A stretch of 64,000 nucleotides of DNA from Allobosea psychrotolerans. Its GTDB lineage: Bacteria > Pseudomonadota > Alphaproteobacteria > Rhizobiales > Beijerinckiaceae. This document shows, one piece after another, positions 8,645 through 17,649 of the stretch (position 1 is its first letter; every line of letters begins with the position of its first letter). The translations under genes were made by a program, and so were the position numbers. A model generated the notes under the pieces. The model searched no databases. It was not told where the DNA came from and was given only the letters and a program-made list of their open reading frames with translations. The stretch is from the NCBI RefSeq assembly GCF_002917105.1, contig NZ_PQFZ01000017.1:1-64000 (forward strand). Reading direction: 5' to 3'.

Positions 8645-9587
8645 AACGCACCCGCGGGTCGAGCCAGGCGATGACGATGTCGGAGACGAGGTTGGAGAGC
8701 GCGTAGGCGAAGGCGAGCACGAGCGTTGCCGCCTGGATCACCGGCAGGTCGCGGTTCTGCAGCGCGTAGATGATGAGCCGCCCCAGCCCCGGCCAGGCGA
8801 AGACTTCCTCGACCACCAGGATGCCGCCGAGCAGATAGCCGATATCGAGCGAGATCACCGCGACCGCCGGCGCCATCGCGTTGCGCAAGGCATGGCGCAG
8901 CACGACCGAGCGTTCGGAGAGGCCTTTCAATCGCGCGGCGCGGATATAGTCGCTCGACAGAACGTCGGACATCTCGCTGCGCACCTGCCGGGCGATATGT
9001 GCGGTCAGGATCAGGGAGAGCGTCGCTGCCGGCAGGACGACATGCGACAGGGCAGCGCCCACGCCCTCCGAAAGCGGCGCGAAGCCGCCTGCCGGGAGAA
9101 AACCGCGATCGGGGCCGGCCAGGAAAACCAGGAGCAAGGTCGCCGTGACGAATTCAGGCACCGCCGTCCCGATATAGGCGAAGAGGCCGATGACGAGATC
9201 GACAATCGTGCCGCGCTTCAGCGCCGCCAGAATGCCGAGCGGGATGGCGATCAGGGTCACGGTCGCAAGCGAGGCGAGAGCGAGCGCTGCCGAACGCCAG
9301 AACGCTTCGCCGATCAACGCCGCGACCGGCTGCGACAGGCGCATCGAGACGCCCCAGTCGCCGCTCAGCATGCCGGAGAACCAGCGCCAGTACTGGACAT
9401 ACCAGGGCTGATCGAGGCCGAGTTTCAGCTCCAGCGCCTGCAATTGCGCGGGCGTGGCGTATTCGCCCAGGATCATTACGGCCGCATTGCCGGGCAGGAT
9501 CTGCGTGATCGAGAACACGGTCAGCGAGACGATCAGCAGGACGATCAGGATCGCGGCGAGCCGTCTGAGAAGATACGCCGCGCTCAT
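8637..9587 (-). CDS. Peptide-type ABC transporter permease (DppB family)
   Basis: The product has 316 residues. It starts with a membrane segment typical of DppB (YLLRRLAAILIVLLIVS) and has the LGLDQPWYVQYWRWFSG segment found in this family, followed by five more membrane segments and an EAA loop (YIRAARLKGLSERSVV). Between it and the binding-protein gene upstream lies the cloverleaf repeat at 9615-9733. Confidence 0.93.
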   Translation of the reverse strand: MSAAYLLRRLAAILIVLLIVSLTVFSITQILPGNAAVMILGEYATPAQLQALELKLGLDQPWYVQYWRWFSGMLSGDWGVSMRLSQPVAALIGEAFWRSAALALASLATVTLIAIPLGILAALKRGTIVDLVIGLFAYIGTAVPEFVTATLLLVFLAGPDRGFLPAGGFAPLSEGVGAALSHVVLPAATLSLILTAHIARQVRSEMSDVLSSDYIRAARLKGLSERSVVLRHALRNAMAPAVAVISLDIGYLLGGILVVEEVFAWPGLGRLIIYALQNRDLPVIQAATLVLAFAYALSNLVSDIVIAWLDPRVRYA

Positions 9588-9614
9588 GATCCGGCGACAG
9601 TCCGTTCGTCGCGA

Positions 9615-9733
9615 GCCCTCATCCTGAGGAGCCGCGAAGCGGCGTCTCGAAGGATGCTCCAGATGGTTCCAGAGCCTCCTGAAGCATCTTTCGAGACGCC
9701 ATTCCGACAGGAATGGCTCCTCAGGATGAGGGC
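9615..9733. repeat. Cloverleaf-type palindromic repeat, copy 2
   Basis: It has the same 18-bp outer arms and CGTCTCGAAGGATGC main stem as copy 1. The side arms are GCCGC/GCGGC and CCATTCC/GGAATGG, different from copy 1 but still able to pair. It sits inside the operon between the binding-protein gene and the dppB-type permease gene. In E. coli, REP elements in the same place (malE-malF) protect the upstream message. Confidence 0.88.
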
Positions 9734-9771
9734 TGAGGGTGCAGAAGCACCTTCCATGCCGTTCATCACCA

Positions 9772-11328
9772 TCACGCCTTGTCGAGCCAGACGTTCTCGA
9801 CGAAGAAATAGCGTGCGAGCGGGTGGCCGCCCCAGTTCTTCACATAGGAGCGGTTGGCCGTCAGCACATCCTGGAAGAAGGGGATGACGCTGGGCACATC
9901 GCGCACCATCAGCGCCTGGGCCTCCGCATAGATCTTGCGGCGCTCGGCGTCGTCGATCGTGGCGCGGCCCTTGGCGACGAGCGCGTCGAATTCCTTGCTG
10001 TTCCAGGCGGTGTCGGCGAAGGCGGCGTCGGTCGTGAACAGCAGGGTAAACGCCTGGTCCTCGGTCGATTGCATGCCCCAATAGCCGATATAGAACTGTC
10101 CCTTCATCCAGACATTGGCGAGATAGGTGTCGTGCGGCATAGTCTGCACGTCGATGTCGAAGCCGGCGGGCTTGGCCATTTCCTTGATCGCGATGCCGAC
10201 CTGCGAGCGGATCGCCGGCCGGTTCGAGCAGATCAGCGGGATCTTGAGGCCGTTCGGGTAGCCGGCTTCCGCGAGCAGCTTTTTGGCTGCGGCGGGGTCG
10301 TATTTCGGTGCCGTGGTCTCGAGCAGGTAGCGATAGCCGGGCGAGATCACATTGTCGCCTGCAGGCCGGCCATAGCCTTCCAGGATGATGTCGACCAGCG
10401 TCGGCCGGTCGATCGCCATCGCCATCGCCCGGCGCACGCGGACATCGTCGAAGGGCTTCTGGTCCTGCCGCATTACGACATTGACGAAGCGCCCCGACGG
10501 CGTGCGCACGCCGACGCTGCCGGGCGCGGTCGAGATGCGCTTGAAATCGGCCTGCTGCACCTCGAGCATCGCATCGACGGCGCCCGACAGGTAGTTCTGC
10601 GTCTCGGCCGCGAGATCGGGGAAGAGATGCATCTCGACTGCGTCGAGATAGGGCTTGCCGGGCTGATGATAGGCCGGGTTCTTCACCAGCTTCAGCATGC
10701 GGGCGCTGTCGAAGCTCTCCTGCTTGAACGGGCCTGTGCCGTTGGCCTTGGTGTCGAGCGCGGTCAGCGGGCCTTTCAGCGTCTCGGCCGAGACAATCCG
10801 CGCATTGGCATGGGCGAGCGAGATCGGCAGGTCGGCATAAGACGAGGTGAGCGTGAACTTCACGGTCAGCGGATCGACCGCTGCTACGTCGCCGATCATG
10901 CTCAGCACCGTGCGGGCGGGCGAGGCGCTCTTGGGGTCCTGGATCGTCTTGATCGTGGCGACGACGTCCTCGGCGGTGAAGGGCTTGCCGTCATGGAAGG
11001 TGACGTTCGGCTTGAGCTTGAAGACGAAGCTCTTCGCATCGGCGTCTGCGCTCCATTCCAGCGCGAGATCGGGCTGTGCGCGCATGTCGGGGCCCATCCG
11101 GGTCAGGCCGGAATAGAGCATGTCGACAGCGAGATACTCGGCCGGGCCGGAGATCTGCAGCACGTTGAGCGAGGCGACGCGGGTCGGATGGCTGATCTTC
11201 AGCGTGCCACCGCTCTTGGGCGTGCCGCCGGTCTTGGGCGCGCCTTGCGCGAAGGAGAGATCGGGCAGGGCGGTCGCTGCGGCCAGGCCCGCGAGAGCGC
11301 TGCGGCGTGTGATCGGAAGCTGCGTCAT
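9772..11328 (-). CDS. Peptide-type ABC transporter substrate-binding protein (SBP_bac_5), Tat signal
   Basis: The product has 518 residues. The N-terminus has ITRRSALAGLAAA followed by an AQG cleavage region, a plausible twin-arginine signal, so the mature protein would be folded before export. The mature part shows the family-5 segments FKLKPNVTFHDGKPFTAEDV and RVRRAMAMAIDRPTLV. It binds peptides or similar small solutes in the periplasm and delivers them to the permeases encoded downstream. It lies 11 bases after the upstream M24 gene. The ligand is not predictable; the context suggests a small amide or N-acyl amino acid. Confidence 0.93.
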   Translation of the reverse strand: MTQLPITRRSALAGLAAATALPDLSFAQGAPKTGGTPKSGGTLKISHPTRVASLNVLQISGPAEYLAVDMLYSGLTRMGPDMRAQPDLALEWSADADAKSFVFKLKPNVTFHDGKPFTAEDVVATIKTIQDPKSASPARTVLSMIGDVAAVDPLTVKFTLTSSYADLPISLAHANARIVSAETLKGPLTALDTKANGTGPFKQESFDSARMLKLVKNPAYHQPGKPYLDAVEMHLFPDLAAETQNYLSGAVDAMLEVQQADFKRISTAPGSVGVRTPSGRFVNVVMRQDQKPFDDVRVRRAMAMAIDRPTLVDIILEGYGRPAGDNVISPGYRYLLETTAPKYDPAAAKKLLAEAGYPNGLKIPLICSNRPAIRSQVGIAIKEMAKPAGFDIDVQTMPHDTYLANVWMKGQFYIGYWGMQSTEDQAFTLLFTTDAAFADTAWNSKEFDALVAKGRATIDDAERRKIYAEAQALMVRDVPSVIPFFQDVLTANRSYVKNWGGHPLARYFFVENVWLDKA

Positions 11329-11339
11329 GGGTCTTCCCC

Positions 11340-12518
11340 TCAGAGGACTTCGGTGAGAGCGTCGGGCAGGCCGGTCAGGATCTCAGGCGCGCCCTCGGTG
11401 ACGAGCAGCGTATGGCCGACGCCCATGGCGTAGCCGGTGTCGCTGTCGCCGATCATGACGTGGTAGAACAGCGTCATCCCGGGCAGGCAGATGGTCGGGT
11501 TGCCGGAATAGATCATCGGCGGCACGTCCATGCTGGTCGGCGCCCAGGTGCAGCCGACCGAGTAGCCGGTCGCACCGAAACGGTGCGCCGCGAAGCCGCC
11601 TTTATCGAGGCCGTCGGCATGGACGTCGAAGATTTCGCCGAGCGTCTTGCCGGGGCGCGCGATCTCGGTCATGCGGTCCATCGTGGTCCGCGCCGTCTCG
11701 TACATGTGCTTCTGCTGGTCGCTGGCGCGGCCCATCAGGATCGTCCATTCGGTCTTGCAGCAATAGCGGCGATAGGCGACCGGATATTCGACGATGATCT
11801 GGTCGACTGCCTCCAGCCGCCGTGGCATCGAGACGCCACGGCCATAGACCGCGCGCTGGCCCGAATTGAACAGGGGCGCATTGGGCGGCATGTCGCCGCC
11901 ACCTTCCAGCACGACCTTGAGATAGGCCGCCGTCAGCGAGGAATCCATCACGCCGGGCCTGGCGGTTTCGATCACCACTTCGAGCGACTTGTCGAGCAGC
12001 TTGCCGGCCTGGCGCATGTAGTCGATCTCGGCGGGCGACTTCACCAGGCGCAATTTGCGGATCAGGTGGTCGTCATTGTCGAGCCTGCAGAAGCCGTCGA
12101 GCGTCTTCTGCAGCCGCCAGAGATTCCAGCCGGTCAGGCCATGGGTGTTGAGTTCGACGGCGATGTTGGCGCCCTTGAGCCCGAGCTCTTCGAGGATGCC
12201 CTTGAGGTCGCGCGCCGGATTGGCGTCCTCGGCGTCCCACCAGATCCGGATGTCCTCCATCGTCGAGGTCTGGCGCGCCTGGAGCAGGTCGGGCCGGCGC
12301 GTCAGCAGGACGATGGGGCGCTCATCGGCGGTCACCACCGAGCACTGGAAGAAGACCGAGCCGCCGGTGTCGTAGCCGGTCAGCCAGTAATGGCTCTCCT
12401 GGGCGAAGACGAGCATGGCGTCGAAGCCGCGCGCCTTCAGGGTCTGCCGCAGGCAGCCCTGGCGCTCGAGGTGTTCCTCACGCGAAAAAGGCAAGGTGGG
12501 GGCGCCGGTAAAAGCCAT
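11340..12518 (-). CDS. M24-fold (creatinase/ectoine-hydrolase-like) protein, first gene of the importer operon
   Basis: The product has 392 residues and is clearly paralogous to the gene at 4937-6151 (shared FAQESHY.LTG.DT, DVPPMIYSGNP). The region corresponding to the first metal ligands reads IIVEYPVAYRRYCCKTEWT, so the metallopeptidase Asp residues are missing here as well. This suggests a metal-free creatinase-like hydrolase. A GGAG sits nine bases before the ATG. The gene heads the operon M24, binding protein, two permeases, ATPase, M24, and its promoter region is shared with the divergent GntR gene, whose operator-like palindrome lies at 12578-12598. Confidence 0.87.
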   Translation of the reverse strand: MAFTGAPTLPFSREEHLERQGCLRQTLKARGFDAMLVFAQESHYWLTGYDTGGSVFFQCSVVTADERPIVLLTRRPDLLQARQTSTMEDIRIWWDAEDANPARDLKGILEELGLKGANIAVELNTHGLTGWNLWRLQKTLDGFCRLDNDDHLIRKLRLVKSPAEIDYMRQAGKLLDKSLEVVIETARPGVMDSSLTAAYLKVVLEGGGDMPPNAPLFNSGQRAVYGRGVSMPRRLEAVDQIIVEYPVAYRRYCCKTEWTILMGRASDQQKHMYETARTTMDRMTEIARPGKTLGEIFDVHADGLDKGGFAAHRFGATGYSVGCTWAPTSMDVPPMIYSGNPTICLPGMTLFYHVMIGDSDTGYAMGVGHTLLVTEGAPEILTGLPDALTEVL

Positions 12519-12577
12519 ATCCGTCTCCGCCGCAAGATAGTCGGGGATCCCCGACGAAGCTTGCTTGCAGTCACGCT

Positions 12578-12598
12578 ACGAGGTGGTATACCACTCGT
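12578..12598. promoter_or_regulatory. Operator-like palindrome for the GntR regulator
   Basis: A perfect 12-bp palindrome GTGGTATACCAC (12583-12594) is flanked by ACGA and TCGT, giving a 21-base near-symmetric site. FadR/VanR-type GntR proteins commonly bind TGGT-N-ACCA sites. It lies in the roughly 100-base divergent region, immediately before the GntR start, so it could control both directions. Confidence 0.65.
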
Positions 12599-12620
12599 CA
12601 ACCACTGGAATGCACAGAGC

Positions 12621-13355
12621 TTGGACACATCTGCACAGAAAGCGGTCTCGACCGCCGGCCGCTCCCGTAAACCCGCCAAGGCACAGGAATCCGCCGGCGC
12701 CTTCGCCGAGCCGGAGAAGAGCCTGGCCGCCCAGGCTTATGAGGCCGTGCTCGACATGATCATGTCGGGGGAGGCCAAGCCCGGCGCCTTCTTCACCGAG
12801 CGCAGGCTGGCCGAGCAGCTCGCCATGTCGCGCACGCCGCTGCGCGACGCGCTGCTGATCCTGGAGAGCGAGGGGCTGATCGTGCGCCTGGGCGCGCGCG
12901 GCGTGCAGGTCGCGACCATGCGCATCGAGGAGTTCGCCGAGAATCTCGGCGTGCGCCGCCTGCTCGAGCCGGAAGCCGCGCGCATCGCCGCCGGCCGGGT
13001 CGCGCCGGAGCTGCTGGTGACGTTGCGAGGGCGTTTCGAGACGCTGTTGACGCATTCGCAAGCGGGTGAAACGCCCGATCGTACCGAAGTCCGCGGCGCC
13101 GACGACATGCTGCACAGCGCCATAGCCGATGCAGCCGGCAATTCCCGGCTCGCCGCGATCGTGCGCAATCTGCGCCGGCAGACATTGATGTTCGATCTGC
13201 GCAGCCTGCCGGAACGCTTCACGGATACCTGCCGCGAACATCTCGCGATCGTCGAAATGCTCGCCGAAGGCGACGGCGAGAAGGCGGCCCAGGCGATGCG
13301 CGACCATCTCGATGCCGTGCGCGCCAGCATCGTCGCGCGGCTGGCGCGCCTGTGA
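12621..13355 (+). CDS. GntR-family transcriptional regulator, FCD domain
   Basis: The product has about 244 residues. The N-terminal winged helix includes FTERRLAEQLAMSRTPLRDALLILESEGL, split here as the classic GntR helix-turn-helix, and the C-terminal all-helical FCD domain has EHLAIVEMLAEGD and a metal/ligand-type arrangement (ADDMLHSAI). No ATG precedes the DNA-binding domain in frame, so I choose TTG at 12621 (LDTSAQKAVSTAG), with GGAA ten bases before. It overlaps the next gene by four bases. FCD regulators usually sense a carboxylate or amino-acid-like metabolite, which fits the adjacent catabolic genes. Confidence 0.87.
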   Translation: MDTSAQKAVSTAGRSRKPAKAQESAGAFAEPEKSLAAQAYEAVLDMIMSGEAKPGAFFTERRLAEQLAMSRTPLRDALLILESEGLIVRLGARGVQVATMRIEEFAENLGVRRLLEPEAARIAAGRVAPELLVTLRGRFETLLTHSQAGETPDRTEVRGADDMLHSAIADAAGNSRLAAIVRNLRRQTLMFDLRSLPERFTDTCREHLAIVEMLAEGDGEKAAQAMRDHLDAVRASIVARLARL

Positions 13356-14650
13356 CGGCGCTTCAATCGGAACTACCATCGCTGCCGGCTGAGCCCGATA
13401 TCGCGCTGGCGGAGCGGTTGTTCGATGAGCTGAGCGCCAGGACAGGCGGCACCGAGGGCATCACGCGTGCCTCCTATGGACTGGGCGAGGCGATCGCCCA
13501 TGACATCGTCGCGCGTGAGGCCGGGGGCCTTGGGCTGACGCTGCGGCGCGATCCGGCGCTCAACCTCTATGCGACCTTGCGGGGCCGGACGCGCGAGCAT
13601 GCGATCATGATCGGCTCGCATCTCGACTCCGTGCCCAATGGCGGCAACTACGACGGCGCTGCCGGCGTCCTCGCCGGCCTTGCCGTCATAGCCGGGATCG
13701 TGCGGGCGGGGATCGTGCCGCCGCGTGACATCGTTCTGACCGTGATCCGGGCTGAGGAAAGCGCCTGGTTCAATGCCTCCTATATAGGCAGCCGTGCTGC
13801 GTTCGGGGCGCTCGCGGCGGCTGAACTCGATCAGGTCAGGCGCAGCGACGACGACCGCAGCCTGGCTGTCCATATGCGAGAGGCCGGCGCGGATCTCGAT
13901 GCTTTGCGCGCGGGAGCAAGCGTCCTCACCCCCGCGGAGATCGGGGCCTTCATCGAGCCGCATATCGAGCAGGGGCCTGTCCTGCTGGCGCAAGGCGCGC
14001 CGGTCGCGATCGTCACCGGCATCCGGGGCTCGGCGCGGTTTCGCCATGTCGTCTGCCGCGGTGAATATGCCCATTCGGGCGCCACGCCGCGCGCCTTGCG
14101 GCGCGACGCCGCTCTGGCCGCGGCCGAGCTCACGCTCCGGCTCGATGAGCTCTGGCGCGATCTGGAAGCCGAGGGCGAAGATCTCACCATCACCGTCGGG
14201 CAATTTGCGACCGACCCGGCGGAGCACGCCTTCAGCAAGGTCGCCGGGCGCGTGGACCTTTCGATCGACCTGCGCAGCCGCTCGCCCGCCTTGTTGGCGC
14301 GCGCGCCCGATCTCATGCGCGACCTCGCGGCGCAGATCGCCCGGCGGCGCGGTGTCTCGATTGAGCTTGGGCCGCTTTCGGGCACCGAGCCCGCCTTGAT
14401 GGATGACCGTCTCGCCATGCGCCTGACAGGATTGGCCGAGGCGGAAGGGCTCGCGATCCCGCGGATGGCCTGCGGAGCCGGCCATGACGCGGCGATCTTC
14501 GCCAATCACGGCGTGCCGACCGCGATGATCTTCATCCGCAACGCGCATGGCAGCCATAATCCGCTGGAATCGATGGAGATTCGGGATTTCGCTGTCGCAG
14601 CGCGCATCCTGATGCGGTTTTGCCTTGAACCGGGCAACATCAGTGCATGA
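13352..14650 (+). CDS. M20-family hydantoinase/carbamoylase-type amidase
   Basis: The product has 432 residues. It starts at GTG in a GTGA overlap with the GntR stop. Metal-binding segments are visible: IMIGSHLDSVPNGGNYDGAAG (split at the HLDS and DG ligands), the catalytic EES in VIRAEESAWF, and HGSHNPLESMEI near the end. The family includes N-carbamoyl-L-amino-acid hydrolase, allantoate amidohydrolase and beta-ureidopropionase. The exact substrate cannot be read from sequence. Its place between a GntR gene and pxpBC suggests action on an N-acyl or N-carbamoyl amino acid made from, or feeding into, the 5-oxoproline route. Confidence 0.9.
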   Translation: MTALQSELPSLPAEPDIALAERLFDELSARTGGTEGITRASYGLGEAIAHDIVAREAGGLGLTLRRDPALNLYATLRGRTREHAIMIGSHLDSVPNGGNYDGAAGVLAGLAVIAGIVRAGIVPPRDIVLTVIRAEESAWFNASYIGSRAAFGALAAAELDQVRRSDDDRSLAVHMREAGADLDALRAGASVLTPAEIGAFIEPHIEQGPVLLAQGAPVAIVTGIRGSARFRHVVCRGEYAHSGATPRALRRDAALAAAELTLRLDELWRDLEAEGEDLTITVGQFATDPAEHAFSKVAGRVDLSIDLRSRSPALLARAPDLMRDLAAQIARRRGVSIELGPLSGTEPALMDDRLAMRLTGLAEAEGLAIPRMACGAGHDAAIFANHGVPTAMIFIRNAHGSHNPLESMEIRDFAVAARILMRFCLEPGNISA

Positions 14651-14743
14651 CAATTGCCGAGGCTCACGGCGGGATATCGCCGATGCCATGCGGTGCAGCC
14701 CGGCCCAGGACTGTCGCGGAAACATCAATGTCGCGGGAAACGG

Positions 14744-15478
14744 ATGACGATCGAGACCTTGCCCTATCCGCGTCTGCTGCGCTGCGGCGACGCCGCCATC
14801 TCGGTCGAATTCGGGGATGCGATCGATCCCGCGGTCAATGCGCGCGTGTTGGCGCTCGATGCGGCGCTCGCGGCCGAGCCGCCGCCCGGCCTGCTCGAGA
14901 CCGTGCCGACCTACCGCTCGCTCCTGGTCCATCTCGACCCTCTCCGCACCGATTTCCGGGCCTTGGCGGAGCGTATTCTCGCGCTCGCCGAGAAGCCGGT
15001 CGCGACAGGTGGCCAGGTCCGGCGCTGGCGCGTGCCGGTCGTCTATGGCGGCGATTTCGGCATGGACCTCGATGATCTGGCGGCGCGTCACGGCATCAGC
15101 GCGGAGGCGCTGGTCGCACGCCATGCGGCCGCGACCTATGTCGTCGCGATGATCGGCTTCATGCCGGGCTTTGCCTATCTCAGCGGGCTTGACCCGTTGC
15201 TCGCCACCCCACGCCGGCTCGAGCCGCGCATGAAGACGCCGGCGCAGTCGGTCTCCATCGGTGGAGCGCAGGGCGCCATCTCCACTGTCGAGGGGCCGAG
15301 CGGCTGGCATATGATCGGCCGAACGCCAGCGCGCGGCTTCATGCCGGGGCGCGACCCGGTCTTCACCTACGCGCCGGGCGATGAAATCCGCTTCGAGCGG
15401 CTTGCTCCCGATGAGTGGGCCGGGCTTGATGCGCTGGCGGCTTCCGGAGCCCCGGTCGCCCGCTGTGAGGCGCCATGA
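14744..15478 (+). CDS. pxpB: 5-oxoprolinase subunit PxpB
   Basis: The product has 244 residues (KipI/allophanate hydrolase subunit 1 family). The start MTIETLPYPRLLRCGD at 14744 has GGGAAACGG just before it. Diagnostic segments are IGFMPGFAYLSGLD and RLEPRMKTPAQSVSIGG. PxpA, PxpB and PxpC together hydrolyse 5-oxoproline to glutamate at the cost of ATP. It overlaps pxpC by four bases (ATGA). Confidence 0.95.
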   Translation: MTIETLPYPRLLRCGDAAISVEFGDAIDPAVNARVLALDAALAAEPPPGLLETVPTYRSLLVHLDPLRTDFRALAERILALAEKPVATGGQVRRWRVPVVYGGDFGMDLDDLAARHGISAEALVARHAAATYVVAMIGFMPGFAYLSGLDPLLATPRRLEPRMKTPAQSVSIGGAQGAISTVEGPSGWHMIGRTPARGFMPGRDPVFTYAPGDEIRFERLAPDEWAGLDALAASGAPVARCEAP

Positions 15479-16485
15479 GTGCGCTCATCGTAAAGGCCTG
15501 CGGTCCCGCGACCTCGATCCAGGATCGCGGCCGCTTCGGCTATCAGCGTTTCGGCGTTTCGCCTGCGGGCGCGATGGATCGCTTCCATCTGGCGGCGGCG
15601 AACCTGCTCGTGGCAGCCGAGGCCGGCGCCGCAGCACTGGAGCTCGGCCCGGGCGGTGTCCGCCTGACGGCCGAGGGCGATATCACGATTGCGCTTGCCG
15701 GTCCGGCCTGCACGCTGGAGGTCGATGGGCGCCAGGTCGCGCCATTCACCGCGGTGCGCGTCGGTGACGGCGGCACGGTCGTGGCGCGCCCCGCGCCGGG
15801 CGCAGCCTATGCCTATCTGGGGGTCGAGGGCGGCATCGCGACCGCGCCGGACATGGGCAGCCATTCGATGCATCGCCGCTCCGGCATCGGCGGCGAACCG
15901 CTCACGGTCGGCGCCCGTATTCCAGCCACGCCCTGCGGGCGCGACGCAGCGTTGCTCTGCCTGCACGAGCGTCCCGAAGGCGAGGCGGGGCCGATCCGCA
16001 TCCTGCCCGGCCCGCAGGACGATCATTTCAGCGACGAGGCCCTGGCGATCCTGAGCGGCGGCGGCTACCGCCTCAGCGGACAGGCCGACCGGATGGGCGT
16101 GCGCCTGGATGGGCCGACGCTGCCGCATCGCGGCGGCTACAACATCGTCTCGGACGGGATCGTCGACGGCTCGATCCAGGTGCCGGGCGACGGCCGGCCG
16201 ATCGTGCTGCTGCGCGACCGCCAGACCACTGGCGGCTACCCCAAGATCGCGACCATCATCAGCGCCGATATCGGCCGCTTCGCGCAGATCCCGCCGGGCG
16301 AGCCCGTGCGCTTCGAGATCGTGACCTTCGAGCGGGCAATCGAGGCGGCGCGCCGGCTTCAGGCCATGATCGAGGGCCTTGCCTCCACGCTCGTCCCGCT
16401 GGCCGCGCCGCTGACGAGTGAAAGGCTGCTCGCGCTCAACCTGATCGGCGGCGTCACCAGCGCGACGGAGGCGATCGGCCTTTAA
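15475..16485 (+). CDS. pxpC: 5-oxoprolinase subunit PxpC
   Basis: The product has 336 residues (KipA, biotin-dependent carboxyltransferase-like family). It starts MSALIVKACGPATSIQDRGR, the usual N-terminus, and contains FGVSPAGAMDRFHLAAANLL and GGYPKIATIISADIGRFAQ, both family hallmarks. It is coupled to pxpB. Two inverted repeats follow the stop, separating it from the convergent pxpA. Confidence 0.95.
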   Translation: MSALIVKACGPATSIQDRGRFGYQRFGVSPAGAMDRFHLAAANLLVAAEAGAAALELGPGGVRLTAEGDITIALAGPACTLEVDGRQVAPFTAVRVGDGGTVVARPAPGAAYAYLGVEGGIATAPDMGSHSMHRRSGIGGEPLTVGARIPATPCGRDAALLCLHERPEGEAGPIRILPGPQDDHFSDEALAILSGGGYRLSGQADRMGVRLDGPTLPHRGGYNIVSDGIVDGSIQVPGDGRPIVLLRDRQTTGGYPKIATIISADIGRFAQIPPGEPVRFEIVTFERAIEAARRLQAMIEGLASTLVPLAAPLTSERLLALNLIGGVTSATEAIGL

Positions 16486-16487
16486 AG

Positions 16488-16521
16488 CCTTGCGAAAAAT
16501 TGGGAACCGATTTTCGCAAGG
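16488..16521. repeat. Short palindromic repeat, CGAAAA...TTTTCG type, terminator-like
   Basis: Arms CCTTGCGAAAA and TTTTCGCAAGG are perfect complements around a 12-base loop. It begins two bases after the pxpC stop and belongs to the same family as the elements at 27291 and 3643. It could end pxpC transcription. Confidence 0.75.
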
Positions 16522-16544
16522 TAATGCTCTAAGCTTTTGGAATC

Positions 16545-16596
16545 GATCACGTTTCCCGCACTGGGAGGGAGTCAGCCGAATGCGGGAAACGTGATC
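16545..16596. repeat. Inverted repeat with 16-bp perfect arms, likely terminator of pxpA
   Basis: GATCACGTTTCCCGCA is matched by its exact reverse complement after a 20-base loop. It ends six bases before the pxpA stop side. Its placement between convergent genes fits a bidirectional terminator. The sequence is unrelated to the cloverleaf family. Confidence 0.75.
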
Positions 16597-16602
16597 TAAG
16601 GG

Positions 16603-17367
16603 TCAGGATGCGGTGTAGCGCGCCACCGTCACGCCCGCCGCTTCGAGCCTGTCGCGCAGCGTCCGGGCCAAGGCGACGGCACGGGGATTATCGCCATGCA
16701 CGCAGATCGAATCGATGCCGACCTTGAGCGTCTTGCCGGTCACCGACACCACCGCGCCGGCATCGAGCATGCGCATGACATGCCGACACGCCTCCTCGGG
16801 ATCATGGATCACGGCGCCGGGCTTGGCGCGATCCGTCAGGTTGAAGCTGTCATCATAGGTCCGGTCGGCATAGATCTCCCGGAAATAGGCGAGGCCGAGC
16901 TTTTCGGCCGCCCGTTCCGTCGCCATCCCCGGCATCACCAGGAAGAGTGCGTCGGGGGCGGCCGCCTTGATGCCGCGTGCGACGGCGAGCGCCAGCGCAT
17001 CGTCGTCGTTGCAGATGTTGCCGAGCGCGCCATGCGTCTTCACATGGGTCATCGGATAGCGGGTCAGCGCTGCTACCGCCTTGAACGCGCCGACCTGATA
17101 GGCGACGAGGTTCTCGACCTCCCGCTCGGTCAGGCCCGGCAGGCGGCGTCGACCGAAGCCGATCAGATCGGCGAAGCCTGGATGGGCGCCGATCGCGACA
17201 TGCTTGCCGCGCGCGAGCTCGGCGGTCTTTCGCATGATCTCGGGGTCGCCGGCATGAAAACCGCATGCGACATTGGCCGTGGTGACGATGTCGAACATCG
17301 CCGCATCGTCCCCCATGGTCCAGGGACCGAAGCTTTCGCCGACATCCGCGTTGAGATCGATGTTCAT
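16603..17367 (-). CDS. pxpA: 5-oxoprolinase subunit PxpA (LamB/YcsF family)
   Basis: The product has 254 residues, the family norm. It starts MNIDLNADVGESFGPW at 17367; longer in-frame starts upstream have no family similarity. ANVACGFHAGDP, HVKTHGALGN and ICVHGDNP are the family motifs. It completes the PxpABC complex with the genes at 14744-16485, but is convergent to them rather than in the same operon, which is uncommon; the three subunits usually form one operon. Confidence 0.96.
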   Translation of the reverse strand: MNIDLNADVGESFGPWTMGDDAAMFDIVTTANVACGFHAGDPEIMRKTAELARGKHVAIGAHPGFADLIGFGRRRLPGLTEREVENLVAYQVGAFKAVAALTRYPMTHVKTHGALGNICNDDDALALAVARGIKAAAPDALFLVMPGMATERAAEKLGLAYFREIYADRTYDDSFNLTDRAKPGAVIHDPEEACRHVMRMLDAGAVVSVTGKTLKVGIDSICVHGDNPRAVALARTLRDRLEAAGVTVARYTAS

Positions 17368-17649
17368 CCGAGATCCTGAAGCGCTGAGACCGACCCTTCG
17401 GTACCGCAGGGCCAATGGCCGCAAGCCGCAGGGCGGCTGGGCCGGGGGAGTCTTAGTGGAGCGAGGAGCTGGTTGCCAGCCTGTCGCGCCGTTCTGCCCA
17501 AGCCGCGCTCGCGGTGCGGCGAGGCGTCCCGCGGTGCTGATCGAAGTCGAGGCCCCGCTCGACATCACGCGATCGCCGCCGGGCTATCCGGCTATCCAGA
17601 CTGGCCAGCGCCTCGGATGCGAGCCGGGATCGTGCTGCGACGACATCCG

